From: JAMZMI01 sp039970095
Lineage (GTDB): Bacteria > Bacteroidota > Bacteroidia > Cytophagales > Cyclobacteriaceae
Assembly: GCA_039970095.1 (NCBI GenBank)
Contig: JBDVMP010000067.1
Span: 20,747 to 84,746, forward strand
Reading direction: 5' to 3'
Length of the DNA: 64,000 bases
Shown: positions 52,350-61,047 of the stretch, in pieces
How positions within the stretch are numbered: position 1 is the first letter of the stretch
Layout: the number at the start of each line of letters is the position of its first letter
Translations under genes and position numbers: made by a program
The notes under the pieces: model-generated
The model's input: the letters and a program-made list of their open reading frames with translations, nothing else
Told to the model about the DNA's origin: nothing
The model's database searches: none

Positions 52350-53063
52350 TTACCTCGCTCTGACTTTCATCAATATAGACTTATTGGGAATATATGGGAA
52401 TGGGCATGGTATTTTATACAGCACATAAGTGAGGCTGAACCCGGTAAAGAAATACCAATCATTGTCATTGGGGTTGCCGTACTGGTAATCTTTGATATAA
52501 ATATCTCCTTCACTCACACCATCGAGATAATCAAAAAAGGTTTTGCGAATACCAATCTCGCCAGTCAGCGTCCATTGTTTCCCTACAAGATATTTAACAC
52601 CCAAGCCTACTGGGAGGGTGAATTGAATGGGGTTAAAGTCTTCAAGAGTGGGCGCCACGCCGCTTACTTTCACAAAACCAACACCCATAAAAGCAAATGG
52701 AGACCAGTCTAACTCCATATTGTCGCCTCGGTAGTCAAGGAAATGAAATTCAAACACCGAATGAAATTCAAATATCTGATGTTCAAATGTTACCTGCCTG
52801 TTTTCACCCAATGCGTCAATGGGGTTGCGATCACTTCCGGCTACTTTCCCATAATTGAGTCCCATCTTTACGCTAAGTACAGGCGAAAAATTCATCCGAT
52901 ATACTCCGCCAAAACCAAGTTTTGAATGTTTAACCTGTGGAAACCTATTGAGGTCTCCTGTATAATTGAATGCTCCTACCGAACCGCCAAATTCAAGAAA
53001 CTGGGCATTTGCTACCCCTATCAAGAGGGTAGTGCAAAAAAGAATGAGAAATGTTTTTTTCAA
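52350..53063 (-). CDS. DUF6089-type outer-membrane beta-barrel protein (copy 2)
   Basis: This 237-residue protein has a signal peptide (KKTFLILFCTTLLIGVANAQ), then alternating amphipathic strands typical of small barrels (EFGGSVGAFNYTGDLN, LSVKMGLNYGKVAG, WTLTGEIGIRKTFFDY) and a strand-like C-terminus. DUF6089 proteins are common in Bacteroidota and have no assigned function. It follows a longer paralogue with a 3-nt gap. Proximity to bamA suggests an envelope role. Confidence 0.8.
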   Translation of the reverse strand: MKKTFLILFCTTLLIGVANAQFLEFGGSVGAFNYTGDLNRFPQVKHSKLGFGGVYRMNFSPVLSVKMGLNYGKVAGSDRNPIDALGENRQVTFEHQIFEFHSVFEFHFLDYRGDNMELDWSPFAFMGVGFVKVSGVAPTLEDFNPIQFTLPVGLGVKYLVGKQWTLTGEIGIRKTFFDYLDGVSEGDIYIKDYQYGNPNDNDWYFFTGFSLTYVLYKIPCPFPYIPNKSILMKVRAR

Positions 53064-53066
53064 TGA

Positions 53067-54161
53067 TTATCTGAATTTCGCTCCTGCTCTAATCCTTGAC
53101 CCTAATATATAGGTCAGCTTTAAGCTAGTAACGATGTAGAGGTCATTATCTTTTGGATTACCCCTTTGTTTTCCTGATACACTTCCACCTCCTTGATTTC
53201 CATCTACATAATAAGCCACCCCATCTTCAGGGTAACCAATAAGGACAGGTCTCAAGTTTTCTCTTGGAGTGTTATCTCCTGCATAGATAGGTTCAGCACT
53301 ACGATCAGACATAATTCTGGCCAGTGGGTCTTCAAATTCATTAAGGGCTACATATTCACCACTCACATCGTCAATGTAATCTGTAAACAAAAACCTGTAG
53401 CCTACTTCCAGTCCGGCATCAAAAGGAGTGCCCGGTATCCTCATCTTTACTCCAATGCCGAGTGGAATGGATACTTGTATCGGACTATACGTTTTTTTAT
53501 TATAGTCAGGTAGATTCTGCCCTTCAGTCCCCAGTTTTCTCAAACTAACCCACTCACCGGCCTTAGGCGCAGGAATAGTTCCATTAATATCTGATTGGTA
53601 ATCAAACTCTGGGACAAGCCCTTTTGGATTATGGTAAAACAAAGCCCCTCCAAAGAATATATATGCGTTCAAAGGTAAACGCACATTCGCTCCTCCATAG
53701 TTTGGAAGTATATAAACTTCCATTCCTAACTGAAGCTCGTAAATGTCATTTCTGAAACTCAAGTTTCGCTGATACCTACCACCACTTTCGCTCAATGAAG
53801 GGTCTGCTGAATTATCTGCTCCCTGAAGCCTTCCCCAGTTTAGTCCTCCCCTCAATGCCATATAGGAATTGAACTTATAACCCATATTGAACCCAAAACC
53901 TGGTCTGGTGAAACTGATATCTGTACTGCCTGCTTTACTTACTGGAGCCAAGTCTCCGTAGTAGTTGAGTGCATTTATGTTAAAACCGGCATACTCATAA
54001 GGACGAAATCGACCACCCACGGCTCCACCGTGATATTTCGAAATTGACTTATTCTTTCTTTTCCGTTTCCCATATTTGCTCCGTCGCTGGGCGTCAGAGT
54101 CAACTGTTGAGAATAGAAATATAGCTAAAGCTGAAAATAGGATGAAGTTTCTGAGTTTCAT
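53067..54161 (-). CDS. DUF6089-type outer-membrane beta-barrel protein (copy 1)
   Basis: This 364-residue protein has a signal peptide (RNFILFSALAIFLFSTVDSDA), then a basic linker (RRSKYGKRKRKNKS) and a barrel-like region: YEYAGFNINALNYYGDLAP, MALRGGLNWGRLQG and DAGLEVGYRFLFTDY. It shares with the next gene the N-Y-x-GDL, GLNWG and (D)AGxEVGxR strand motifs. An ATG at 54182 would add seven residues before the signal peptide; 54161 is chosen. Function unknown. Confidence 0.82.
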   Translation of the reverse strand: MKLRNFILFSALAIFLFSTVDSDAQRRSKYGKRKRKNKSISKYHGGAVGGRFRPYEYAGFNINALNYYGDLAPVSKAGSTDISFTRPGFGFNMGYKFNSYMALRGGLNWGRLQGADNSADPSLSESGGRYQRNLSFRNDIYELQLGMEVYILPNYGGANVRLPLNAYIFFGGALFYHNPKGLVPEFDYQSDINGTIPAPKAGEWVSLRKLGTEGQNLPDYNKKTYSPIQVSIPLGIGVKMRIPGTPFDAGLEVGYRFLFTDYIDDVSGEYVALNEFEDPLARIMSDRSAEPIYAGDNTPRENLRPVLIGYPEDGVAYYVDGNQGGGSVSGKQRGNPKDNDLYIVTSLKLTYILGSRIRAGAKFR

Positions 54162-54219
54162 ATTCCTGACCAATATCCCCAAAAATAGGTAATTGGTAGA
54201 ATTATGTTAGACAAACGTC

Positions 54220-55092
54220 CTAATTTCTACGATCAAGACCCCAAGTGAGCTTGTTTCTGAGGGTATCGAGGAAAGAACTCCCTCTTACTTTTATCAGTCT
54301 GGCTGAAAAATCTGCCTTTCGAATAATGAGTGCCTTCGGGCTTTCTATAGCCTCCGATCTTGAATCGAGGGATACCAGGAATGATTGGTTTCGGGAAGAG
54401 TCTATAACGAATTTTAGCTCACTATCATCTGACACAATCAGGGGCCTCACGTTAAGATTATGAGGGCTTACAGGTGTGATAATAAAGTTTCTCGTTTGGG
54501 GCATAATTACCGGGCCACCGCAGCTGAGAGAATACCCTGTAGATCCTGTTGGGGTGGAAACCATAAGCCCATCCGCCCAGTAAGTATTCAGGTACTCTCC
54601 GTTGAGGTATGCCTTGACCACAATCATGGAAGACGTGTCTTTTCTTAGAATGGCAAACTCATTGAGCGCATAATGATTTGTGCTGAATGTTTCAATATCC
54701 GACTCTAACGATATAAGTGTGCGATCCTGAAATTCGAAATCTCCCGCAAAATAAGATGCTAGCGCTGGTTCTATGTTTTCCTTGGCTATGTTGGCCAGGA
54801 AGCCCAGTCTACCGAGGTTTATTCCCATTATGGGCAACTGAGTGTCTCCAACATAAGTCAGGGTATTGAGCAGCGTGCCGTCACCGCCAAGGCTAAATAT
54901 CGCCTCGAAGGAGGAAAGATCCTCTGATTTGTCGAAGGTAGGGAAGCTGCCAAAACAGGGCAGGTTCAAGCCGGCCAGCCGATCGGAAATATGGATTTCG
55001 CGACCAGCATCAGTGAGCTGAACTACCATTTTTTCGACCATCACCTGTACATCGGCATGAATAGACATGCCATGCAGCGCAATTTTCCCCAT
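54220..55092 (-). CDS. nadK: NAD kinase
   Basis: This 290-residue protein has the GGDGTLLNT motif (69-77), NEFAILRKDTSSM and the GSTGYSLSCGGPV segment. It phosphorylates NAD+ to NADP+. It lies 3 nt after the CBS-domain gene. The C-terminal LTWGLDRRN is typical of Bacteroidota NAD kinases. Confidence 0.95.
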   Translation of the reverse strand: MGKIALHGMSIHADVQVMVEKMVVQLTDAGREIHISDRLAGLNLPCFGSFPTFDKSEDLSSFEAIFSLGGDGTLLNTLTYVGDTQLPIMGINLGRLGFLANIAKENIEPALASYFAGDFEFQDRTLISLESDIETFSTNHYALNEFAILRKDTSSMIVVKAYLNGEYLNTYWADGLMVSTPTGSTGYSLSCGGPVIMPQTRNFIITPVSPHNLNVRPLIVSDDSELKFVIDSSRNQSFLVSLDSRSEAIESPKALIIRKADFSARLIKVRGSSFLDTLRNKLTWGLDRRN

Positions 55093-55095
55093 ATT

Positions 55096-55761
55096 TTAAA
55101 TTTTGAGATATTTCATGAAGATATCCAGGCGCTCCTGCTCATCAAAAGATGACTCAGAAGTGCTGAAAGAAGACTCCACCGTAAATCCGTGATTACCAAA
55201 TGATGCTACGATTCTGTTTACATCTTCAATGTTGATCTTGATAGTGAGCAGGAGTTTTGAAGGGTCCTCTGGAAACTCGCTAATGTATGATGTCAATATC
55301 TTGGCATCATTGGACTCAACCAATCTACTGATTTCTGAAAGTGAATAATCAACGGCATTCAGTTTCAGTGTGAGAATAGCTCCGGGATTTGCCACGGAAG
55401 AAGACTTTGCAAAAGCTTCAACGATATCTTCCATAGAAATGACACCCATATACTGATTGAGGTCGTCCATAACCGCAACAAGCTTGGTATTCTCAGAGCT
55501 GGCTACCTTCAATACATCGTAATAGTGACTAAAGGCGTTCACCTTTGCATCCTGGGCCACCAAAGGGTAACTCCCGACATCCCCAAATCTGAAATTCGAA
55601 TCAAAGAGCATGTCTTCGGTAATGACGCCAAGAAATTTACCCTCCTCACTAACCGGAAGCTGAGATAAGCGCAACTCATCCATCCATAACTGAGCCTGAC
55701 CGATATCATCGGTAGGTTTTAGGGGTGGGATCATATAGTTTATCAGCTCTTTGGCAATCAT
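55096..55761 (-). CDS. CBS-domain protein
   Basis: This 221-residue protein has two CBS motifs in its first ~125 residues (LRLSQLPVSEEGKFLGVITED, KLVAVMDDLNQYMGVISMED), then an ACT-like C-terminal region with alternating strands (GAILTLKLNAVDYSL). CBS pairs bind adenosyl ligands. It is often found next to nadK in Bacteroidota, as here. I start at MIAKELINYM (55761), since the first 16 residues of the longer frame are not conserved-looking; a start at 55809 is possible. Confidence 0.82.
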   Translation of the reverse strand: MIAKELINYMIPPLKPTDDIGQAQLWMDELRLSQLPVSEEGKFLGVITEDMLFDSNFRFGDVGSYPLVAQDAKVNAFSHYYDVLKVASSENTKLVAVMDDLNQYMGVISMEDIVEAFAKSSSVANPGAILTLKLNAVDYSLSEISRLVESNDAKILTSYISEFPEDPSKLLLTIKINIEDVNRIVASFGNHGFTVESSFSTSESSFDEQERLDIFMKYLKI

Positions 55762-55845
55762 TTTATTGATGTTAAGATTCCTTGACTTAGAAAGCGTTCT
55801 CTCTGCCAATCAGTTCAAAGCTTGAATCTCTTTGATTAGATAAAT

Positions 55846-56391
55846 CTACAAAAAGGTATATAGGGATTTCGATTTGTCACCAATATTTTCAAGCGAATCG
55901 ATCATATCCTCAATAAATGGCAGCACTTTAGACACCACATCGAAGACTTTTGGACCGATCATTTCTATAAACGGATATAATACAGAACCTCCTGAAAACT
56001 CTTCAGGAATGTGCAGGCCTATAGAGCCGAAAACCCAAATCACCACGCTCAAAATAAACGCTACTTTAAAAGCCGAGGCAATGGCCCCCAAAATGTTGTC
56101 GAAGAACCCCAGAAAGGTAATATCGATGGCCTTCTTAAGAATTTTGCCCAGCAAATTCATAAGCAACACTACCAAAATAAATAGCACGATGAATACTGCG
56201 ATAGTCAGAAACTGGAAGTATTGCGAATCCTGAAAGAAGTTATTTGAAACGGGAATGGTGAGTTCAATAGCTGCAAAAAGGCCAGCGAAAAAACCTATAA
56301 AAGAAAAAACCTCTACGACAAGTCCCTTCATGTAGCCTTTGATAAGGCCAAAAATGAAGATCACCACAAAAAATATATCGAGATAGTTCAA
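55846..56391 (-). CDS. CvpA-family membrane protein
   Basis: This 181-residue protein has four hydrophobic helices (IFFVVIFIFGLIKGYMKG, FSFIGFFAGLFAAIEL, FLTIAVFIVLFILVVLLMNLLG, FKVAFILSVVIWVFGSIG). CvpA proteins were first linked to colicin V production; the family is now tied to envelope homeostasis, with unclear mechanism. It lies 3 nt after the YqeY-like gene. Confidence 0.85.
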   Translation of the reverse strand: MNYLDIFFVVIFIFGLIKGYMKGLVVEVFSFIGFFAGLFAAIELTIPVSNNFFQDSQYFQFLTIAVFIVLFILVVLLMNLLGKILKKAIDITFLGFFDNILGAIASAFKVAFILSVVIWVFGSIGLHIPEEFSGGSVLYPFIEMIGPKVFDVVSKVLPFIEDMIDSLENIGDKSKSLYTFL

Positions 56392-56394
56392 TGT

Positions 56395-56844
56395 CTAGCT
56401 TAGTAGTTTTTTGGCCAATGTCGAAATCATTTTACCGTCCGCTTTTCCAGCAAGTTTTTTGGTAGCAGCACCCATCACTTTGCCGATATCCTGTGGCCCT
56501 GCAGCCCCAACCTGCTCTATCACTTGCTTCACTTCTGCTTCCACTTCCTCCTCTGTCATCTGCTTAGGCAAAAACTCTTCAATTACGGTCAGCTCAGCTT
56601 TTTCTACAGCAGCAAGGTCTTCTCTGCCCTGCTCCACATAGATGTCGTGAGAATCTTTTCGCTGTTTGGCAGCTTTCATCAGAAGCTTCATTTCGGCATC
56701 TTCTGAAACGCCATCTACCGCCCCTTTTTCTGTCTCAGCCAGCAATATCATCGACTTGATGGCACGAAGTGCGGTGAGTCGCTGCTTATCTTTTGCAAGC
56801 ATTGCCTTCTTAATCTCCCCTTCTATTTTAGTTTTTAAACTCAT
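56395..56844 (-). CDS. GatB/YqeY domain protein
   Basis: This 149-residue protein has the YqeY fold: TKIEGEIKKAMLAKDKQRLTALRAIKS at the N-terminus and IGKVMGAATKKLAGKADGKMIS at the end. It is related to the tRNA-binding tail of GatB but stands alone; its role is not established. It is the first gene of the minus-strand envelope group and diverges from pdxJ. Confidence 0.88.
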   Translation of the reverse strand: MSLKTKIEGEIKKAMLAKDKQRLTALRAIKSMILLAETEKGAVDGVSEDAEMKLLMKAAKQRKDSHDIYVEQGREDLAAVEKAELTVIEEFLPKQMTEEEVEAEVKQVIEQVGAAGPQDIGKVMGAATKKLAGKADGKMISTLAKKLLS

Positions 56845-56861
56845 AATCTATTTTTTCTAAA

Positions 56862-56869
56862 CAAATTTG
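56862..56869. promoter_or_regulatory. Palindromic -7-like box (CAAATTTG) in the yqeY/pdxJ divergent gap
   Basis: CAAATTTG is its own reverse complement and differs from TAnnTTTG at one base, so it could act as a -7 element for both directions. It is 18 nt from the YqeY-like start and 23 nt from the pdxJ start. No clear -33 element is seen. Confidence 0.25.
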
Positions 56870-56891
56870 CCCTGGAAAATGTGTTAATTGA

Positions 56892-57605
56892 ATGACCAAA
56901 CTTAGCGTAAACATTAACAAAATTGCAACTCTGCGTAATGCCCGTGGTGGTAATAATCCCGATGTGGTAAAAACGGCAGAGGATTGTGAAAAATTTGGAG
57001 CAGAAGGCATCACCGTTCACCCCAGACCCGACGAAAGACATATCACCTATCAGGATGTACTGGACCTGAAAGAGGTCGTAACCACGGAGTTCAACATAGA
57101 GGGGTATCCTGATGCTCGCTTTATGGAAATAATAGAACGGGTGCAACCCGAGCAAGCGACGCTGGTACCAGATGGTCCCGATGTGTTGACCTCATGTGCC
57201 GGATGGGATACTGTGACAAACAAAGCAAAACTTACAGACATCATAGCCGAACTCAAGTCTCATGGCGCCCGAGTATCGGTGTTTGTAGACCCGGACGTGA
57301 AAATGGTAGAAGGAGCAAAAGAGGTGGGCGCTGACAGAATAGAGCTATACACTGAGCCCTACGCTGTGCAATACCATCAAGACAAAGAGAAGGCAGCCGC
57401 CGACTATGTACTGGCAGCAAAAAGAGCTACCGACATAGGGCTTGGACTAAATGCTGGCCATGATCTGGACCTCCACAACCTTGCTTACCTGAAAGCACAA
57501 ATTCCTAACCTGGATGAGGTGTCCATAGGGCACGCGCTCATATGTGATGCGCTCTATTACGGGCTGGAAAACGTGATTGAGATGTACAAAAGAAAATTAC
57601 AATGA
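56892..57605 (+). CDS. pdxJ: Pyridoxine 5'-phosphate synthase PdxJ
   Basis: This 237-residue TIM barrel has LSVNINKIATLRNARGGNNPD near the N-terminus, ITVHPRPDERHI, FVDPDVKMVEGAKEVGADRIELYTEPYA-type segments and GLNAGHDLDLHNL. It condenses 1-deoxyxylulose 5-phosphate with 3-amino-2-oxopropyl phosphate to pyridoxine 5'-phosphate. It overlaps the hydrolase by 4 nt (ATGA). Confidence 0.96.
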   Translation: MTKLSVNINKIATLRNARGGNNPDVVKTAEDCEKFGAEGITVHPRPDERHITYQDVLDLKEVVTTEFNIEGYPDARFMEIIERVQPEQATLVPDGPDVLTSCAGWDTVTNKAKLTDIIAELKSHGARVSVFVDPDVKMVEGAKEVGADRIELYTEPYAVQYHQDKEKAAADYVLAAKRATDIGLGLNAGHDLDLHNLAYLKAQIPNLDEVSIGHALICDALYYGLENVIEMYKRKLQ

Positions 57606-58363
57606 AATTAAACTTCAGAACACTTGGCGAAGGACAGCCGCTGATCATTCTACACGGTCTATTTGGGTCTGCTGATAACTGGCAAACACTCGGGAAAGAA
57701 TTTGCCAAAAACTTTAAGGTATATCTTGTCGATCTGAGGAACCATGGAAACTCACCACATAGTGACGAATTCAACTACGACTTGCTTTCGGAAGATCTGA
57801 AAGAACTGATAGATGATGAGGGCCTGCAAAAAGTACTTCTGCTGGGCCATTCAATGGGAGGGAAAACAGCTATGACTTTTGCAACAAGCTTTCCCGAGAT
57901 GGTCGACAAACTCATTGTTGTTGATATTGGGCCAAAAAAATATCCTCCCCACCATGAGAATGTTTACAATGGCTTTCACTCCGTTGATATGGAAAGTCTG
58001 GCATCCCGAAAAGATGCCGACGATCAACTGTCTAAAACCATTGGCGATTTCGGGATACGACAATTCATTTTGAAAAACCTTTCCAGAAATAGTGATGGAA
58101 GTTTTGAGTGGAAAATCAACCTGGATTCATTGACCAAAAATGCACACGAAGTAGGGCGTCCTCTTGACGCTTCGGATCGATTTGAAGGTGCTACATTATT
58201 TATAGGTGGTGCCAAATCAGGTTACATCAAGACCGAAGATCATGATCTGATCAAAAGTCATTTCCCAATGGCTCAGATAGAAATGATTGAAGGTGCAGGC
58301 CACTGGGTGCATGCCGAAAAACCAAGGGAACTTTATCAAACTGTGATAGACTTCTTGTCCTAA
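57602..58363 (+). CDS. Alpha/beta hydrolase (YbfF-like esterase)
   Basis: This 253-residue hydrolase has HGLFGSADNWQTLG near residues 18-31, the nucleophile elbow GHSMGGKTA with Ser84, VVDIGPKKY and the catalytic His in GAGHWVHAEKP. It resembles YbfF-type esterases that act on thioesters and small esters; the substrate is unknown. It is 12 nt before the methyltransferase-like gene. Confidence 0.88.
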   Translation: MKLNFRTLGEGQPLIILHGLFGSADNWQTLGKEFAKNFKVYLVDLRNHGNSPHSDEFNYDLLSEDLKELIDDEGLQKVLLLGHSMGGKTAMTFATSFPEMVDKLIVVDIGPKKYPPHHENVYNGFHSVDMESLASRKDADDQLSKTIGDFGIRQFILKNLSRNSDGSFEWKINLDSLTKNAHEVGRPLDASDRFEGATLFIGGAKSGYIKTEDHDLIKSHFPMAQIEMIEGAGHWVHAEKPRELYQTVIDFLS

Positions 58364-58375
58364 ACCTAACGGAGC

Positions 58376-59086
58376 ATGCCGCAAACGACACTATATCTTA
58401 TCCCCACTTACCTATCAGAAAACAATGATGCTGGTTTTTTAGCACCTATGGTTTGTGATGTGATCAAAAACACAACATATTTTTTGGTGGAGAATGTGCG
58501 AACAGCACGCCGGTTTATCAGCAGTCTCAAACTGGAGATAGACATCTCTGGTTTACACTTTGAGATACTGGATAAAAAAACCAGTTATCAAAGCATTTCA
58601 CAAATGCTCAAAAACTGCTCAGAAGCAAACATTGGGCTGATATCAGAAGCAGGCCTGCCGGGCCTGGCCGATCCGGGACACCTGGCCATCAGCTATGCCC
58701 ACAAAAATAGCATCAGGGTGGTGCCCTTACCGGGAGCCTCTTCTATACAGACTGCTTTGATCGCATCGGGCTTCAACGGACAGCAGTTTACTTTTCATGG
58801 CTACCTACCTATTCAAAAAAATGATCGCGTGAAGGCTATCCAAAATCTGGAGCAGCAAACCCAGAAAACCGGGTTCACACAAATATTCATGGAAACACCC
58901 TTTCGCAACATGAGCTTGCTTGATGATTTATTGCAAACACTTCGGCCAAATACGCTTTTACATATTGCCAGTGATATCTTCGGGGACAGAGAATTGGTGA
59001 AAACCAAAACCATTTCCGAATGGAAAAAACAAAAGATAGACCTGCATAAAATACCAACTGTATTTTGCATTGGCCAAATGTCTTAA
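58376..59086 (+). CDS. RsmI-like tetrapyrrole-methylase-fold methyltransferase
   Basis: This 236-residue SAM-dependent enzyme has the fold motifs IGLISEAGLPGLADPGH near residues 85-101 and VVPLPGASSIQTALIASGFNGQ. The first Gly-rich segment and the rest resemble short RsmI-type 16S rRNA 2'-O-methyltransferases, which act on C1402. It lacks the longer C-terminal part of classic RsmI, as is common in Bacteroidota paralogues. Its rRNA target is inferred, not shown. Confidence 0.78.
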   Translation: MPQTTLYLIPTYLSENNDAGFLAPMVCDVIKNTTYFLVENVRTARRFISSLKLEIDISGLHFEILDKKTSYQSISQMLKNCSEANIGLISEAGLPGLADPGHLAISYAHKNSIRVVPLPGASSIQTALIASGFNGQQFTFHGYLPIQKNDRVKAIQNLEQQTQKTGFTQIFMETPFRNMSLLDDLLQTLRPNTLLHIASDIFGDRELVKTKTISEWKKQKIDLHKIPTVFCIGQMS

Positions 59087-59114
59087 AATGTGCTGTCTAG
59101 TTTTGCGAATCTTC

Positions 59115-59122
59115 TAAATTTG
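59115..59122 (+). promoter_or_regulatory. Candidate -7 box (TAAATTTG) upstream of metK
   Basis: TAAATTTG lies 23 nt before the metK ATG and matches TAnnTTTG. A second match, TAGTTTTG, is at 59098-59105. CTG rather than TTG lies 19 nt upstream of the first. The 59-nt gap likely holds the metK promoter. Confidence 0.4.
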
Positions 59123-59145
59123 CTGACTCAAATCAAATTCCAACT

Positions 59146-60399
59146 ATGTCATATTTATTCACATCAGAATCTGTATCAGAGGGGCACCCGGACAAAATAG
59201 CGGATCAGATTTCTGACGCTTTGGTTGACCATTTTATTGCGTTTGACCCACAATCCAAGGTAGCCTGCGAGACACTCGTGACCACAGGACAGGTGGTGTT
59301 GGCCGGAGAAGTGAAATCAAAGACATATCTGGATGTGCAGCAAATAGCCAGAGACGTGATCAAAAGGATCGGGTACAACCGGTCAGAGTTTATGTTTGAG
59401 GCCAACTCGTGTGGTATTCTATCTTCCATTCATGAGCAGTCTCCTGATATTAATCAGGGCGTAGATAAGCAAGACCCTAAGCTTCAGGGAGCTGGTGATC
59501 AGGGAATGATGTTTGGCTATGCCACGGCAGAGACCAAAAACTACATGCCGCTGGCTCTGGACCTATCACACAAAATACTGATAGAGCTCGCTGCTCTGAG
59601 AAGAGAAAGCAAAGACATCACCTACCTGAGACCTGATGCTAAAGCTCAGGTGACAATCGAATATTCTGATGACAATCAGCCGGTGAGGATCGATAGCATA
59701 GTGGTATCCACACAGCACGATGATTTTGACGAGGAGCAAAAAATGCTCGCCAAAATCAAAAGTGACATTGTGAGCATACTGATCCCTCGTGTGAAAACTC
59801 AACTCAAACCTGAGCTTCAGAAGCTTTTCAATGACGACATCAATTACCACATCAACCCAACGGGGAAATTTGTGATTGGTGGACCTCATGGTGATGCCGG
59901 ACTTACGGGCAGGAAAATTATCGTCGATACCTACGGCGGAAAAGGGGCTCATGGCGGTGGCGCATTTTCTGGCAAAGACCCCTCTAAAGTGGACAGGTCT
60001 GCCGCTTATGCCACAAGACATATCGCCAAAAACCTGGTGGCTGCCGGACTCTGTGATGAAGTGCTGGTACAGGTGTCTTATGCCATTGGAGTAGTGGAGC
60101 CTATGGGGCTTTATGTAAACACCTACAATACCGCCAAAGTAGATATGACTGATGGTGAAATTGCCCGGAAGGTGATGGAGATCTTCGACATGACTCCATA
60201 CGGAATAGAAACGCGCCTGAAGCTGCGAACACCAATGTATCAGGATGCGGCAGCTTATGGGCATATGGGCAGAACCCCTGAGGTAAAAACTGTGAGCTTC
60301 ACCGATGGTTCCGGGGAGACCATTTCTATGGAAATAGAAACCTTCACATGGGAAAAACTTGACTTTGTAGAAAAAGTAAAGGCTGCCTTTAACATCTAA
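59146..60399 (+). CDS. metK: S-adenosylmethionine synthetase
   Basis: This 417-residue protein has FTSESVSEGHPDKIADQISDA, GAGDQGMMFGYA and GGGAFSGKDPSKVDRSAAY, the three conserved MetK motifs. It makes SAM from ATP and methionine. It is full length with clear N- and C-termini, and a hairpin overlaps its stop. Confidence 0.98.
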   Translation: MSYLFTSESVSEGHPDKIADQISDALVDHFIAFDPQSKVACETLVTTGQVVLAGEVKSKTYLDVQQIARDVIKRIGYNRSEFMFEANSCGILSSIHEQSPDINQGVDKQDPKLQGAGDQGMMFGYATAETKNYMPLALDLSHKILIELAALRRESKDITYLRPDAKAQVTIEYSDDNQPVRIDSIVVSTQHDDFDEEQKMLAKIKSDIVSILIPRVKTQLKPELQKLFNDDINYHINPTGKFVIGGPHGDAGLTGRKIIVDTYGGKGAHGGGAFSGKDPSKVDRSAAYATRHIAKNLVAAGLCDEVLVQVSYAIGVVEPMGLYVNTYNTAKVDMTDGEIARKVMEIFDMTPYGIETRLKLRTPMYQDAAAYGHMGRTPEVKTVSFTDGSGETISMEIETFTWEKLDFVEKVKAAFNI

Positions 60400-60408
60400 A
60401 AGCAGCCT
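60380..60408 (-). terminator. Hairpin at the metK/haem-binding convergent junction
   Basis: AGGCTGC and GCAGCCT form a 7-bp stem with a 15-base loop, overlapping the metK stop. On the minus strand it is followed by TTTACTTTTTC, an imperfect T-run, so it fits termination of the haem-binding gene; on the plus strand there is no T-run. Confidence 0.5.
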
Positions 60409-60430
60409 CTATCAAGCGTGTGTCAATAAT

Positions 60431-60886
60431 TTAATCCGCAGAGCCTTTGAGATTAAGCGCCCAATTGATGAGGGACTCTTTTTCTTCTTCCGAAAGGCGT
60501 CCTTCGGCATGGGTGAAGGTGTATATCTTCATCGGCATTTCACCTTCTTCCACTTCTTCAGCTATTTCTTCCAGTTTGTGATTTTTGCGCTTGAGCGAGT
60601 AAGGAATCCACTCCGAAAAATTGAGTTCATCCCGACCTTCCTCTACATCGCGAATTACCAGCCAAGATATAGGCGCAATGTTGGCGTACCAGGGATAAAC
60701 CGTCTCATTTGAGTGGCAATCGTAGCAGGCATTGCGCAAGATTTTGCTCACCGCCGGATCAACCAAAACCTCCTTATGTATGTCATTGGGGTTATCCAAA
60801 GACGTTGCGGGCTTCTCGCCAGGAAAAATCTGGATAAAGAGAAAGATGCCGACCAGCACCACTATGGCGTATAGTAAAATTTTCAT
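60431..60886 (-). CDS. Haem-binding domain protein (single CxxCH)
   Basis: This 151-residue protein has an N-terminal membrane or signal segment (LLYAIVVLVGIFLFIQIF) and one c-type haem motif, NACYDCHSNETVYPWY, with Cys54, Cys57 and His58. The Haem_bd family signature continues with YANIAPISWLVIRDVEEGRDELNFSEW. It is likely anchored in the membrane and faces the periplasm. The attached haem would rely on the Ccm system encoded at 26.5-31 kb. Electron partner unknown. Confidence 0.88.
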   Translation of the reverse strand: MKILLYAIVVLVGIFLFIQIFPGEKPATSLDNPNDIHKEVLVDPAVSKILRNACYDCHSNETVYPWYANIAPISWLVIRDVEEGRDELNFSEWIPYSLKRKNHKLEEIAEEVEEGEMPMKIYTFTHAEGRLSEEEKESLINWALNLKGSAD

Positions 60887-61047
60887 TTGAATCTAATTTC
60901 TTATGGATGTCAATTTTGAATACACAATTTAGTAGATCAGCGAATAAATCCGGGATGAACCGTTAAAGATTCTCTTTGCATTTATTCTGATCGAACATCA
61001 TCCTACCGTAGGTAGCCATACAATTCATGTTTAAGTCATGGTTGGGA
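60887..61047 (-). other. Gap between the decarboxylase beta subunit and the haem-binding gene, with a micro-ORF
   Basis: A minus-strand ATG at 61028 opens a 21-codon frame ending at 60963 (begins MNCMATYGRMMFD, with two Cys). No homology is recognised and it may be chance. The small stem CTACC-GTA-GGTAG lies inside it. No clear promoter box was found. Confidence 0.3.

Noticed and set aside
59566..60264. Long minus-strand open frame opposite metK
   Set aside because: It is antisense to the conserved metK gene, with no homology of its own, and the metK frame is complete.
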